64,000 nt of DNA from Ruegeria arenilitoris (GCF_042675705.1 NZ_JBHTJJ010000006.1), one strand, 5' to 3'; numbered from the stretch's first letter, positions 53,300 through 61,883 are shown. Translations and numbers: made by a program. Notes: a model not told the origin generated them from the letters alone.

Positions 53300-54025
53300 C
53301 TATTTTCCGCGATAGACCAGAAGATCCGGAAGGTAGTCGATCAGCCGGATGACCCATGAGAACGGCGCCGGAAAGTCGGTACGGAAGCGCCGGCGCGCCA
53401 TTGCGCGCAGCACGCGCTGCGCGGCGTCTTCGGGCTCCATCAGCATCGGCATCTTGAAGCTGTTCTTGTCGGTCAGCCGGGTCTTGATGAACCCCGGATT
53501 GACGATGCGCACCGTCACCCCGGTTCCCGCCAGGTCATGCCGCATCGTTTCGGCCAGCGATATCAGCGCCGCCTTGCTGGACCCGTACCCGATCGCCGCA
53601 GGCAGTCCGTGATAGCCCGCCAGCGACCCGATCAGGGTAATGTCGCCACGCCCTGCCTGCACCATGGCCGGCACGGTTTCCCCCAGAACCCGCAGCGCGC
53701 CTGAATAGTTCACGTCGCTGACGGCCAGCGCGGCTTCGGTCTTCCAGTCCTGCGCGCGCATCGGCTCATAGGCCCCGGCGTTGTAGACCAGACCGTCCAC
53801 CGGGCCGATCTCGGCCACGGCGCGGCGCACCTGCGCCAGATCGGTCACGTCCAGCGGCACCGCACGGGCATTGGGCAGCGCGACGCAGATCTGCTCAAGC
53901 CGCTCGGCATTCCGCGCGGACAGCACTAGGTGCGCGCCCTGACCGCCCAAGGCTTCGGCCAGCATCCGGCCCAGACCTTCGCTGGCGCCGATGATCCAAT
54001 AGGTTTTTCCGTCAAAACTGCTCAT
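53300..54025 (-). CDS. SDR family oxidoreductase of the RpoE-type divergon
   Basis: 241 aa, classical short-chain dehydrogenase: cofactor motif GASEGLGRMLAEAL near residue 13, NAGAYEP, Ser in LIGSLAG, and Tyr-Lys in GYGSSKAALISL. Start at 54025 (MSSFDGKTYWIIGAS) is set by the family. It diverges from the FAD oxidoreductase operon, and its promoter has the same TGATCC-N18-TA layout. In Rhodobacter sphaeroides an SDR gene of this kind belongs to the singlet-oxygen-responsive RpoE set. Substrate unknown, possibly a lipid-derived carbonyl (inference). Confidence 0.87.
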   Translation of the reverse strand: MSSFDGKTYWIIGASEGLGRMLAEALGGQGAHLVLSARNAERLEQICVALPNARAVPLDVTDLAQVRRAVAEIGPVDGLVYNAGAYEPMRAQDWKTEAALAVSDVNYSGALRVLGETVPAMVQAGRGDITLIGSLAGYHGLPAAIGYGSSKAALISLAETMRHDLAGTGVTVRIVNPGFIKTRLTDKNSFKMPMLMEPEDAAQRVLRAMARRRFRTDFPAPFSWVIRLIDYLPDLLVYRGK

Positions 54026-54098
54026 GCCGGGCGGTTCGCATTTGCCGAAGCATGAACAGCCGCGGTCTTGGGTTGGGTTGTCTCGATCATAACATCTT

Positions 54099-54128
54099 TC
54101 ATTACGCGGACGGGCAGACCCCGGATCA
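54099..54128 (-). promoter_or_regulatory. ECF sigma (RpoE/ChrR-like) promoter of the SDR gene
   Basis: Read leftward: TGATCC (54128-54123), 18-nt spacer ending in GCG, then TAATGA (54104-54099), about 75 bp before the SDR start. The -35 TGATCC is the signature of the RpoE/ChrR (singlet-oxygen) sigma group in Rhodobacter. Confidence 0.65.
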
Positions 54129-54205
54129 CCAGCAACCGCGATTGATGCAATCCTGACGCACTGCCCGCCGATCAGCGGGAAACAGGGAAAAACATGGCCC
54201 GGATT

Positions 54206-54235
54206 TGATCCGCTCCGGCCTACCCTGCGTATCTT
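54206..54235 (+). promoter_or_regulatory. ECF sigma (RpoE/ChrR-like) promoter of the FAD oxidoreductase operon
   Basis: TGATCC (54206-54211), an 18-nt spacer ending in GCG, then TATCTT (54230-54235), 29 bp before the operon's ATG. Hexamer, spacer length and the GCG-TA junction are the same as in the opposing promoter. Confidence 0.7.
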
Positions 54236-54264
54236 ATTGTAAAATGTCGCATAAAGAGGATGGC

Positions 54265-55599
54265 ATGTTCGACGAAACCCGGGGCGTACGAAAAAAAATC
54301 GCAATTGTAGGCGCAGGCATCTCAGGATTATCAGCGGCTTATTACCTGTCAGAGAGTCACGACGTCACCCTGTACGAGGCCGAACCCCGTCTGGGCGGAC
54401 ATGCCCGCACGGTGATGGCCGGCCGCAATGGTGATCAACCGGTTGATACCGGGTTCATCGTCTTCAACTATGCCACATATCCCTTTCTGACCAAGCTGTT
54501 CGGTGAACTGGACGTGCCGGTCATGAAAAGCGAGATGAGCTTTGGCGCCACCATCGACAATGGTCGCATCGAATATGGCCTGAACAACCTGCGCACCATC
54601 ACCGCGCAGAAGCGCAACCTGGTGCGGCCCTCCTACTACAAGATGATCGCTGACATCCTGCGCTTTGGCAAAGAAGCGCCCGAGGCCGCCCGGGATGATG
54701 ACACCACGATTGGTGAGCTGGTTGACCAGATGCGGCTGGGTCAGTGGTTCCGCGACAACTATCTGATGCCGATGTGCGGCGCGATCTGGTCCACGCCGGT
54801 GGAATATGTCGATCAGTTCCCGGCGCGGTCGCTGGTGCAGTTCTTCCGCAACCACGCCTTGCTGTCCAGCAAACGCGGCGCCCAGCACCAGTGGTGGACC
54901 GTCAAGGGTGGCAGCATCGAATATGTCCGGCGGCTCGAAGCCGCGTTGCGCGGCCGGGGTTGCGACATCCGCCTGGGCGCACCGGTCTCGAGCGTCGAAC
55001 GCGACACCTTGGGCGTGACCGTACGGGCGCAGGGCCGCTCGGATCAGTATGACGAGATCATTCTGGCCACCCATTCCGACCAGTCGCTGGCCATTCTGGG
55101 CCAGAACGCCACCGCCGAAGAGGCCGCGGCCCTGGGTGCGATCCGGTATCAGCCCAACCGCGCGGTTCTGCACTGCGACCCCAGCCAGATGCCGCGCCGC
55201 CGCGCCTGCTGGTCCAGCTGGACCTACCGCTCGCAGGCGGGCAACGTGGGCGTGACCTATTGGATGAACCGGTTGCAGAACATCCCCGAAAGCGACCCCC
55301 TGTTCGTCACCCTGAACCCGTCTTCCGACATCGCGCCCGACAAGATCTATGACGAGGTGGAATTCGCCCATCCGGTGTTCGACAAGGCCGCGCTGAAAGC
55401 GCAGGGCCAGATCCGCGAGATGCAGGGCCGCAACCGGACCTGGTTCGCCGGCGCCTACAACCGGCACGGGTTCCACGAAGACGGAATCGCCAGCGCGATG
55501 CATGTGGTCGGGCTGTTGACCGGCGATCCGCAAACCATCGGAGCTGAAAATGCGATACCTGATCCAAGCGTCGCTGTCCCGGTTACGGCCAGCCCGTAA
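54265..55599 (+). CDS. NAD(P)/FAD-dependent amine-oxidase-like oxidoreductase
   Basis: 444 aa flavoprotein. The dinucleotide motif IAIVGAGISGLSAAYYL (about residue 10) and EAEPRLGGHARTV follow; the C-terminus has RTWFAGAYNRHGFHEDGIAS, the second FAD contact typical of this group (COG2907). In Rhodobacter the counterpart lies in the RpoE-controlled cluster linked to fatty-acid modification under singlet oxygen (the furan-fatty-acid genes). Whether this copy does the same chemistry is not shown: the usual DUF1365 and cyclopropane-synthase-like partners are missing here. Start at 54265 has AAAGAGG upstream. Its 3' end overlaps the next gene by 50 bp. Confidence 0.87.
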   Translation: MFDETRGVRKKIAIVGAGISGLSAAYYLSESHDVTLYEAEPRLGGHARTVMAGRNGDQPVDTGFIVFNYATYPFLTKLFGELDVPVMKSEMSFGATIDNGRIEYGLNNLRTITAQKRNLVRPSYYKMIADILRFGKEAPEAARDDDTTIGELVDQMRLGQWFRDNYLMPMCGAIWSTPVEYVDQFPARSLVQFFRNHALLSSKRGAQHQWWTVKGGSIEYVRRLEAALRGRGCDIRLGAPVSSVERDTLGVTVRAQGRSDQYDEIILATHSDQSLAILGQNATAEEAAALGAIRYQPNRAVLHCDPSQMPRRRACWSSWTYRSQAGNVGVTYWMNRLQNIPESDPLFVTLNPSSDIAPDKIYDEVEFAHPVFDKAALKAQGQIREMQGRNRTWFAGAYNRHGFHEDGIASAMHVVGLLTGDPQTIGAENAIPDPSVAVPVTASP

Positions 55600-56086
55600 C
55601 GCCGCGATCCTGAGCCTGGTTCTGCTGGCCCCTGCCGGGCTGGCGGCCACGCCCGTGACCAACGTGCTGCCCGATGCCGAGCTGCGTGGCACCGCCACCT
55701 TCCGGTTCCTCGGTCTGCCGATCTACGACGCGCAGCTGTTCACCAAAGGCGGCGGCCCGCTCAGCTGGTCGCAGGATTTCGGCCTGAAGCTGACCTATCG
55801 GAAATCGTTGAAGCAGAAGGCGCTGATCGAATCCACGCTGGACGAGATGGCCCGGCAGGGCAACAGCGCCCCGATCGAGGCGCAGTTGAAAACCTGTTAT
55901 CAGGCGGTCGGTGCCGGTGACAGCTATCTGGCCATCACCAAAGGCCCCGACGCGATCGAGTTCTGGCGCAACGGGCGCAAGACCTGCACCCTCTCCTATC
56001 CGGGGATCAAGCGTAGTTTCATGTCGATCTTTCTGGGCAACAACACCCGGTCCGCCGCCTTTACGCGACAGCTGCGGGGTCAGTGA
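55550..56086 (+). CDS. Exported chalcone isomerase-like protein
   Basis: 178 aa with a long N-terminal signal region ending near LAPAGLAATP. The mature part fits the bacterial chalcone-isomerase-like family: LRGTATFRFLGLPIYDAQLF, LKLTYRKSLKQKALIESTLDEM (shortened landmark) and SYPGIKRSFMSIFLG. Bacterial members are thought to bind fatty acids or lipids rather than flavonoids. GGAG 6 nt before the ATG lies within the upstream gene, and its stop overlaps the MFS start. Confidence 0.85.
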   Translation: MRYLIQASLSRLRPARNAAILSLVLLAPAGLAATPVTNVLPDAELRGTATFRFLGLPIYDAQLFTKGGGPLSWSQDFGLKLTYRKSLKQKALIESTLDEMARQGNSAPIEAQLKTCYQAVGAGDSYLAITKGPDAIEFWRNGRKTCTLSYPGIKRSFMSIFLGNNTRSAAFTRQLRGQ

Positions 56087-57309
56087 TGCTGTATCCGCGT
56101 GTCAGCCTCTATGCGCTGATGCTTGCTGCGGCGGGTATCCCGCTCTACATCCACCTGCCGCGCTTTGCGGCCGTGAACCTCGGGATCGGCCTGGGCGTGA
56201 TCGGTACGGTTCTGCTGCTGATCCGGCTGGTGGATCTGGTGCAAGACCCGCTGATCGGTTGGGCCATTGACCGCTGGCCCGGCGGGCAGATGGGCTTTGC
56301 CGTCTTGGCCGCAGGGGGTCTGGCAGTGGGTTTTCCGCTGTTGTTCTCACTGCCACAGGGGGCGAGCGTCGGCGCCCTCGTGGCGATCCTGATCCTGCTG
56401 TTTTCCGCCTACAGCTTGGGCACGATCCTGCTTTATGGTCGCAGCGCGACGCTGGCGAAACAAGCCACCCCGCGCGAGTTGATGACGCTCGCCGCCTTTC
56501 GTGAGGGCGGGCAACTGGCCGGCGTGGTCCTGGCCGCCAGCGCACCGGCGCTGTTCGTCGCCTTGGGCGCGGGCGCGCAGGGCTATCCGGCCTTCGGGCT
56601 GTTTCTGGGCGCGCTGGCGGTGGTCACCATGGTGCTGACATTGCCGATCTGGCGGCGCGCGCCCATCACCGGTCAGGGGTTGTCGTTCGACGGGCTGGGT
56701 CAGGCCGGGGCCCTGCGTCTGCTGGCGCTGGCGCTCGTCAACAGCCTGCCGGTTGCGATCACCTCGACACTGTTCCTGTTCTTCGTCGAGGACCGGCTGC
56801 AATTGCCGGGCAAGGCCGGGCCGCTGCTGATCCTGTTCTTCCTCAGCGCCGGGGCCACAGTGCCGCTCTGGGCGCGGCTCAGCAACCGGATTGGCCCGAA
56901 ACAGACTCTGATCATCGCGATGCCGCTGGCCATTCTGGGCTTTGTCGGGGCGGCCATGCTGGCGCCCGGCAATCTGGTCGGGTTCGCGGTGATCTGCCTG
57001 GCGTCGGGAGCGGCGCTGGGGGCGGACATGGTGGTTCTGCCGGCCATGTTCTCGGTGGTGCTGACACGCGCTGGGCTGAATGCCTCGGCGGCCTTCGGCA
57101 TCTGGTCTTTCGCCGGCAAACTGGGGCTGGCTCTGGCCGCATTCTTTACCCTTCCGCTGCTGGAACGCAGCGGCTTCGTGCCCGGTCAGACGAATTCGGC
57201 GCAGGCGTTGGAAACGCTCAAACTGGCCTATGCCGTGCTGCCCTGCATCCTGAAACTCGGCGCGTTCGGAATGGTCCTGACGCTGCCTACAGAGGTACCC
57301 GCAAAATGA
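56086..57309 (+). CDS. MFS transporter, GPH/melibiose-carrier type
   Basis: 407 aa, about twelve hydrophobic segments. Landmarks of the glycoside-pentoside-hexuronide branch: LVDLVQDPLIGWAIDRWPGG and FREGGQLAGVVLAASAPALF. The ATG at 56086 sits in TGATG, overlapping the previous stop. A similar carrier occurs in the R. sphaeroides RpoE cluster. Within this operon a sugar role is unlikely; transport of a lipid-related molecule is possible but unproven. Confidence 0.85.
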   Translation: MLYPRVSLYALMLAAAGIPLYIHLPRFAAVNLGIGLGVIGTVLLLIRLVDLVQDPLIGWAIDRWPGGQMGFAVLAAGGLAVGFPLLFSLPQGASVGALVAILILLFSAYSLGTILLYGRSATLAKQATPRELMTLAAFREGGQLAGVVLAASAPALFVALGAGAQGYPAFGLFLGALAVVTMVLTLPIWRRAPITGQGLSFDGLGQAGALRLLALALVNSLPVAITSTLFLFFVEDRLQLPGKAGPLLILFFLSAGATVPLWARLSNRIGPKQTLIIAMPLAILGFVGAAMLAPGNLVGFAVICLASGAALGADMVVLPAMFSVVLTRAGLNASAAFGIWSFAGKLGLALAAFFTLPLLERSGFVPGQTNSAQALETLKLAYAVLPCILKLGAFGMVLTLPTEVPAK

Positions 57310-57923
57310 CATTCCTTCTGATTGCCGCACTGGCCGTATTGGCCCTGATCGCGGTCAAAACCCGCCTTCTCAGCTTTCGCGCGCAATCGCCGTCGGACTA
57401 TGCCGGAACCGGCCCCGATTTCTCGTTGAAGGATAATCTGAACGGAGAAATCCTGTCCGAAGGGCTGATCTATGGCCCGACCGGCAAGATGTCGAACAGC
57501 TTCGTTGCGCGGATGATCGGGGAATGGAACGGCAATTCCGGCACCCTGACCGAGTATTTCACCTATTCGAACGGCAAGCAGATGACCCGCAAATGGTACC
57601 TGACCATGGGCACAGGCAACAGCTTTACCGCAACCGCCGACGACATCGTCGGCGAAGGCCGCGGCGTGATCTCGGGCGCGACGGTCAAGCTGACCTATCG
57701 CATCGTTCTGCCCGAAGACGCCGGGGGCCATACCCTGGATGTGACAGACTGGATGTACCTGACCGAGAGCGGGGCGATCATGAACCGCTCGGAGATGCGC
57801 AAGTTCGGCCTGAAGGTGGCCGAGCTTGTCGCCACGATGCGCCCCGCCCCGCCGGAAAAGGCCGCGCATGTGCCCGGTGCAAACGGTCATGACCGCACCG
57901 CCGACCCGAGGGCCCTGCAATGA
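57306..57923 (+). CDS. DUF3833 protein, membrane-anchored copy
   Basis: 205 aa. An N-terminal hydrophobic anchor (LLIAALAVLALIAVKTRLL) precedes the DUF3833 body: GPTGKMSNSFVARMIGEWNG, TLTEYFTYSNGKQMTRKWYL and LTYRIVLPEDAGGHTLDVTD. Function unknown; DUF3833 genes recur in RpoE/ChrR-type oxidative-stress loci. It is coupled by 4-bp overlaps to the MFS gene before it and to a second DUF3833 gene after it. Confidence 0.82.
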   Translation: MTFLLIAALAVLALIAVKTRLLSFRAQSPSDYAGTGPDFSLKDNLNGEILSEGLIYGPTGKMSNSFVARMIGEWNGNSGTLTEYFTYSNGKQMTRKWYLTMGTGNSFTATADDIVGEGRGVISGATVKLTYRIVLPEDAGGHTLDVTDWMYLTESGAIMNRSEMRKFGLKVAELVATMRPAPPEKAAHVPGANGHDRTADPRALQ

Positions 57924-58453
57924 CCCATCTCATCAAACGACTGGCCTTCGCGTGCCTGCTGCTGACGGCGGCCTGTGCCTTCAAACCAAAACTTCCGACC
58001 ACTTTTCTGTCGGACCGCCAGCTGAACCTCGAAGAGTTCTTTGAGGGCCACACCGTGGCCTATGGGCAGTTCCAGGACGTTCTGGGCAACATCCCGCGCC
58101 GGTTCACGGTCGACATCAACGGGACATGGGACGGCCAGACGCTGACCCTGGTCGAGGATTTCGTCTATGATGACGGCGCCACGGAACAGCGCATCTGGAT
58201 CCTGACCAAAACCGGCGAGGATACCTGGACCGGCACCGCGCCCGGCGTTCTGGGCACCGCGTCGGGAACCGAGCGCGGCGACACGTTCAACTGGAAATAC
58301 CGCATCGACCTGCCGGTGAAGGACGGCACGATGCGCGTCGATTTCGACGACTGGATGTGGCTGCTGGACGATGACCGCCTGCTGAACCGCGCCTATGTCT
58401 CGCGTTTTGGCATCCGGCTGGGCGAAGTCGTGCTGTTCTTCGAAAAGAAGTAA
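57920..58453 (+). CDS. DUF3833 lipoprotein
   Basis: 177 aa. Lipoprotein signal peptide with lipobox LTAAC (Cys near residue 20), then the DUF3833 body: EFFEGHTVAYGQFQDVLGNI, FTVDINGTWDGQTLTLVEDF and FDDWMWLLDDDRLLNRAYVS. It is the last gene of the stress operon; the chromosomal backbone ends about 38 bp later at the tRNA-Lys fragment. It is paralogous to the preceding gene, which has a membrane helix instead of a lipid anchor. Confidence 0.85.
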   Translation: MTHLIKRLAFACLLLTAACAFKPKLPTTFLSDRQLNLEEFFEGHTVAYGQFQDVLGNIPRRFTVDINGTWDGQTLTLVEDFVYDDGATEQRIWILTKTGEDTWTGTAPGVLGTASGTERGDTFNWKYRIDLPVKDGTMRVDFDDWMWLLDDDRLLNRAYVSRFGIRLGEVVLFFEKK

Positions 58454-58491
58454 CCACGCCGCGCGGCGTCTTGGTCAGTCTTTGGAGAAAG

Positions 58492-58538
58492 TGGTGAGCC
58501 GTGCAGGGTTCGAACCTGCAACCCACTGATAAAAAGTC
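58492..58538 (-). other. 3' fragment of tRNA-Lys: putative attL of a genomic island
   Basis: Read leftward, 47 nt run from GACTTTT (the anticodon-loop region, anticodon TTT) through the T-arm CAGGTTCGAACCCTG to the acceptor end GGCTCACCA. They align position by position with the 3' half of tRNA-Lys(TTT). No D-arm or 5' acceptor strand exists upstream, and the base after the anticodon is T instead of a purine, so this is not a working tRNA. It marks an integration site: the intact gene should lie at the island's other end, beyond the window. Confidence 0.8.
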
Positions 58539-58701
58539 TTATTTCTCTTTTTTCGACAGCATTATGGGCAGTTCGATTGAGTGGCATACTCCCCTGCAAA
58601 ATTGGAGTATTCACGTGCTGTGGTTGCTACAAGGCTCTCCCTAACTCCCCGCATTTTGCTTACCCTATGCTTACCTAAGTCATCTGGATGCAATACGCCC
58701 A

Positions 58702-59757
58702 ATGCCAGACTAACAAAATCAAGTATCGATCGCATTTCAGCAACAAACCGGACGGTCGAAACGCAAGACACTTGGGCGATATGGGCCGACCTTGTCTTTG
58801 GGCGCCGCCCGCGAAATGGCACGCGCGCTTCTTGCTGACGTGGTGCGCGGCGGAGATCCTGTTGCGGATGCTCAAACCCTCAGGCATTCACCAACGGTGA
58901 ACTCACTTGCGGAGCTATACATGACCGAACATGTGGAGCCAAGGAAACGTCCCGGTAGTGTTCGGAATGATCGGTCGATGCTGGACCAATACATTCTCCC
59001 CAAGCTTGGGGATTTTAAAGGCATTGAAGTGACGCGTCAGCATGTTCAAAAGCTTCACAATCAAATGCGTGATACGCCATATCAAGCCAATCGCACTCTG
59101 GCCCTCATGTCGAAAATGTTTGAACTGTCTGTGCGCTGGGGTCAGCGTTCTGACAATCCGGCGCGCGCTATAGAAAAGTTTCCCGAGAAAAAGCGGGACC
59201 GCTGGCTGTCAGACGATGAGCTGCAAAGGCTTTTGGTGGCTCTGTCAGAGCATCCAAATCAGGTTGCCGCCAACGCTATACGCCTGCAACTCCTGACAGG
59301 CGCACGGATCGGCGAAGTGCTGAAGGCAAAATGGGAAGACTTCGATTTGGACCGCGCGGTGTGGACAAAGCCGTCGCACCACACAAAGCAAAAGCGACAA
59401 AAGCACCTGCCGATTTCGTCAGCAACCTGTGATTTGCTTGCGGCAATGAGCGCAGGAGAATCTACCGGAAGTCGCTGATTGTTTCCGGGACGTTCTCCGG
59501 ACCAACCTTATAAAGATCTGAAGAAATTTTGGAGCTCGGTCACCACATCTGCAGGTCTTCTAGACTACCGAACCCACGGCAATCGGCATACACATGCGTC
59601 GCATCTCGTTTCCAGCGGTCTGAGTCTGCCTATTGTCGGTCGGTTACTTGGACATACAAACCCCTCCACAACCCAACGCTACGCCCATGTCGCAGACGAC
59701 CCGTTGCGGCAGGCAGCGGATGTTTTGGATAAGAAGATCGGCGGTCGTAGTTCCTGA
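58702..59757 (+). pseudogene. Decayed tyrosine integrase (P4-like) of the island
   Basis: Three lesions are visible. The N-terminal start survives only as a remnant (ATG at 58702; a +1/-1 shift then gives ARLTKSSIDRISATNR, the arm-binding opening). The next stretch, normally about 40 residues, is missing, and the frame changes to QTGRSKRKTLGRYGPTLSLG. A TGA at 59476-59478 then interrupts the catalytic domain in frame. The remaining parts are well preserved: core-binding (AELYMTEHVEPRKRPGSV), catalytic Arg in LLTGARIGEVLKAKW, Lys region, HGNRHTHASHLV, LLGHTNPSTTQRYAHV with the tyrosine. Position next to the tRNA fragment fits an island integrase. Confidence 0.85.
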
Positions 59758-59862
59758 AACCTGAGAGCTTTCCTCTGCTCAAGACTCGCGAGCGACAATT
59801 AGACTGCAGCTGCCGGCACAGTGTCGATGTTCGGGGCGGAAGGGAATGGACGGAGATCTAAG

Positions 59863-60495
59863 ATGTCCAAATCTCTACTTCCCGTTGTCACAACGCGTCG
59901 TCCGCCCTGGAACAAAGGCAGACTAGTTGGACAAAAGCGGCCATTGCAGCCAAAGCAAGTTTGGGCCATTTGCGCTCGGCTCGAACTTGCAAACAAGCTG
60001 AGAGACCTAGCATTGTTCAATCTTGCCATCGATAGCAAGTTGCGCGGGTGCGATCTCGTCCGCCTGAGGGTTAACGATCTTGCCGTTGGCAACACTGGTC
60101 GCGATCGGGTTTCCGTTGTTCAAAGCAAAACTGCAAAGCCGGCGCAATTTGAAGTGACGGAGAATACACGTGAAGTCGTGTCGCAATGGGTCTCTTCTCA
60201 ATACGTGCATGGACAACGGTATCTATTTCCGAGTCGTATGCATGCTTTACCGCATCTTTCGACCCGGCAATACGCTAGGCTTATCCGGGAATGGGTGTCA
60301 GCGATTGGTCTCGATCCGTCCAGCTCCGGCACGCATTCGCTTAGGCGCACCAAAGCGGCTTTGATATACAGAAAGACCGGAAACCTAGGTGCCGTTCAAC
60401 TGCTGCTCGGTCACAGCGAAGTGGACAGTACGGCGCGTTACCTTGGTGTCGAGCTTGAAGACGCGCTGAGTATTGCCGAACGTATCGATCTTTAA
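59863..60495 (+). CDS. Small tyrosine-type recombinase
   Basis: 210 aa, mostly the catalytic domain. The pattern Arg (DSKLRGCDLVRL), Lys (QSKTAKPAQ), His-x-x-Arg (GTHSLRRTKA), His (LLGHSEVDSTARY) and the nucleophile Tyr in the same motif are all in place. There is no long arm-binding domain. Start at 59863 has GGAG 9 nt upstream; a GTG at 59821 is an alternative. It may be a resolvase-like helper or a second mobile-element recombinase. It lies 105 bp after the broken integrase. Confidence 0.85.
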   Translation: MSKSLLPVVTTRRPPWNKGRLVGQKRPLQPKQVWAICARLELANKLRDLALFNLAIDSKLRGCDLVRLRVNDLAVGNTGRDRVSVVQSKTAKPAQFEVTENTREVVSQWVSSQYVHGQRYLFPSRMHALPHLSTRQYARLIREWVSAIGLDPSSSGTHSLRRTKAALIYRKTGNLGAVQLLLGHSEVDSTARYLGVELEDALSIAERIDL

Positions 60496-60691
60496 CGAAA
60501 TAGGCGGGCGGGATCTCCCGCTCGCTGCTCCCAAGCAGACATTCGAATTCTCCGGTTCATCTTCCGCTCAGAGCCCTGAACGGTCTTTCAAAACTGGAAA
60601 TTAACACCTCAGCTACCGTAGCTCGATGCGACCGATTTTATGCTACAGTAAGCAGGAACAAATTGGAGATTGTTGGCTCGGAGCAACGGAG

Positions 60692-61741
60692 ATGGAACGC
60701 AAATTAGCGGCCATTCTGGCCACCGATATAGTCGGTTTCGCGGGATTGGTATCACGAGATGAAAGCGGAACATTAGCTAAGTTGGTTCGACTAGAACGTG
60801 AAATCATCGGCATGCAGGTGGAAGCAAACCGCGGTCGTGTTTTTAAGTCTACTGGCGATGGGTTTTTGGCTGAGTTCTCGAGTGTCTTTGAGGCGGTCAA
60901 TTGTGCAATCAACATTCAAAGAGCGTGCGCGCGCGAAGCACGCCAATCGAATAGTGACGACCCACTCATTTTACGCGTCGGAGTTTCGCTCGGTGATGTT
61001 GTTGTGCACGGCGATGATATTCTCGGCGACGGCGTAAATACTGCCGCACGGCTTGAGGCAATAGCGGAACCAGGCGGAATCGCGGTTTCAGGGGAAGTGA
61101 TGGCGCAAATAGCTGGCAAGATAGATCTTCCGCTGGCGGATTGCGGTCACAAAAGACTCAAGAGAACTGATAGTCCAATACATGTCTACATGACCATTTC
61201 AGAACCCGGGAAAGAAGGAGGTTTTCTGGATTTTGATGAAGATGAATTGGCCAAAACCTTAATAACTGGTGGCTGCATCTGTGGGTTGGTCCGATATGAA
61301 ATAAACGCGCCTGCCATAAGCACAGGGTATTGCCATTGTAGTTGTTGCAGAAAATTTTCTGGCTCAGCAGTTAATGCATGGGCGGCCTTTCCCGCTTCTG
61401 CTGTTCGATTTCTCACCGAGGAACCTCGCTACTTCGCAACTACGCCGATAGCAAATCGTGGCTTTTGTGCCAAATGCGGGGCAAGCCTAACTTATAAGCT
61501 CGTGAAGCCACGAGAAACGGCCTATCTGGTCCTGCATACTTCGAGCCTCGACCAACCAGAAAACTTTGCTCCCTCGGTCCACTCCGGAATAGAAAGCAAA
61601 ATGCCTTGGTTTGATATTTTGGATGATTTGCCGCGGACAAGATCTTCAGACTCCAGAGTTTTGCAAGAAGCGTGGTCAAGTGTCGGTCTACCAGACCCTG
61701 AGACTTGGGGACCTTTGGCTAAGCCACCTGCAGTATTTTAG
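60692..61741 (+). CDS. Class III nucleotide cyclase fused to a GFA (CENP-V/GFA) zinc domain
   Basis: 349 aa, soluble. Residues 1-170 form a class III adenylate/guanylate cyclase domain with the catalytic set present: metal Asp12 and Asp56, Lys52 and Asp109 (purine selection, adenylate type), Asn116 and Arg120 (transition state). Residues about 188-320 form a glutathione-dependent formaldehyde-activating enzyme-like domain: GGCICGLVRY (Cys195, Cys197), CHCSCCRK (Cys214, Cys216, Cys219) and FCAKCGASL (Cys259, Cys262). I know of no characterised protein joining the two. A zinc- or thiol-adduct-sensing cyclase is one idea (inference). Start at 60692 has GGAG 8 nt upstream. Confidence 0.85.
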   Translation: MERKLAAILATDIVGFAGLVSRDESGTLAKLVRLEREIIGMQVEANRGRVFKSTGDGFLAEFSSVFEAVNCAINIQRACAREARQSNSDDPLILRVGVSLGDVVVHGDDILGDGVNTAARLEAIAEPGGIAVSGEVMAQIAGKIDLPLADCGHKRLKRTDSPIHVYMTISEPGKEGGFLDFDEDELAKTLITGGCICGLVRYEINAPAISTGYCHCSCCRKFSGSAVNAWAAFPASAVRFLTEEPRYFATTPIANRGFCAKCGASLTYKLVKPRETAYLVLHTSSLDQPENFAPSVHSGIESKMPWFDILDDLPRTRSSDSRVLQEAWSSVGLPDPETWGPLAKPPAVF

Positions 61742-61883
61742 TGATGAAGCGATTTCTGCTTTGTCCTTATAGCGGAAGTAGACGATGATCAAACCAAGGT
61801 CAGCTATCCGAAGAAGTCGTCCCCACATATTGTCAGTTTGCCGATCCGATCGTTCTTGCTAGGCTGGACGGCGGAGGAACTGG

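Noticed and set aside
58492..58570. Complete tRNA gene
   Set aside because: Only the 3' half is present; no 5' acceptor strand or D-arm, and the base following the anticodon is not a purine.
59476..59478. TGA in the integrase as selenocysteine or programmed readthrough
   Set aside because: No SECIS-like hairpin follows and the same gene has other lesions, so a nonsense mutation is simpler.
59479..59757. Separate 92-codon gene beginning with TTG
   Set aside because: It is the in-frame continuation of the broken integrase catalytic domain after the TGA, not an independent gene.
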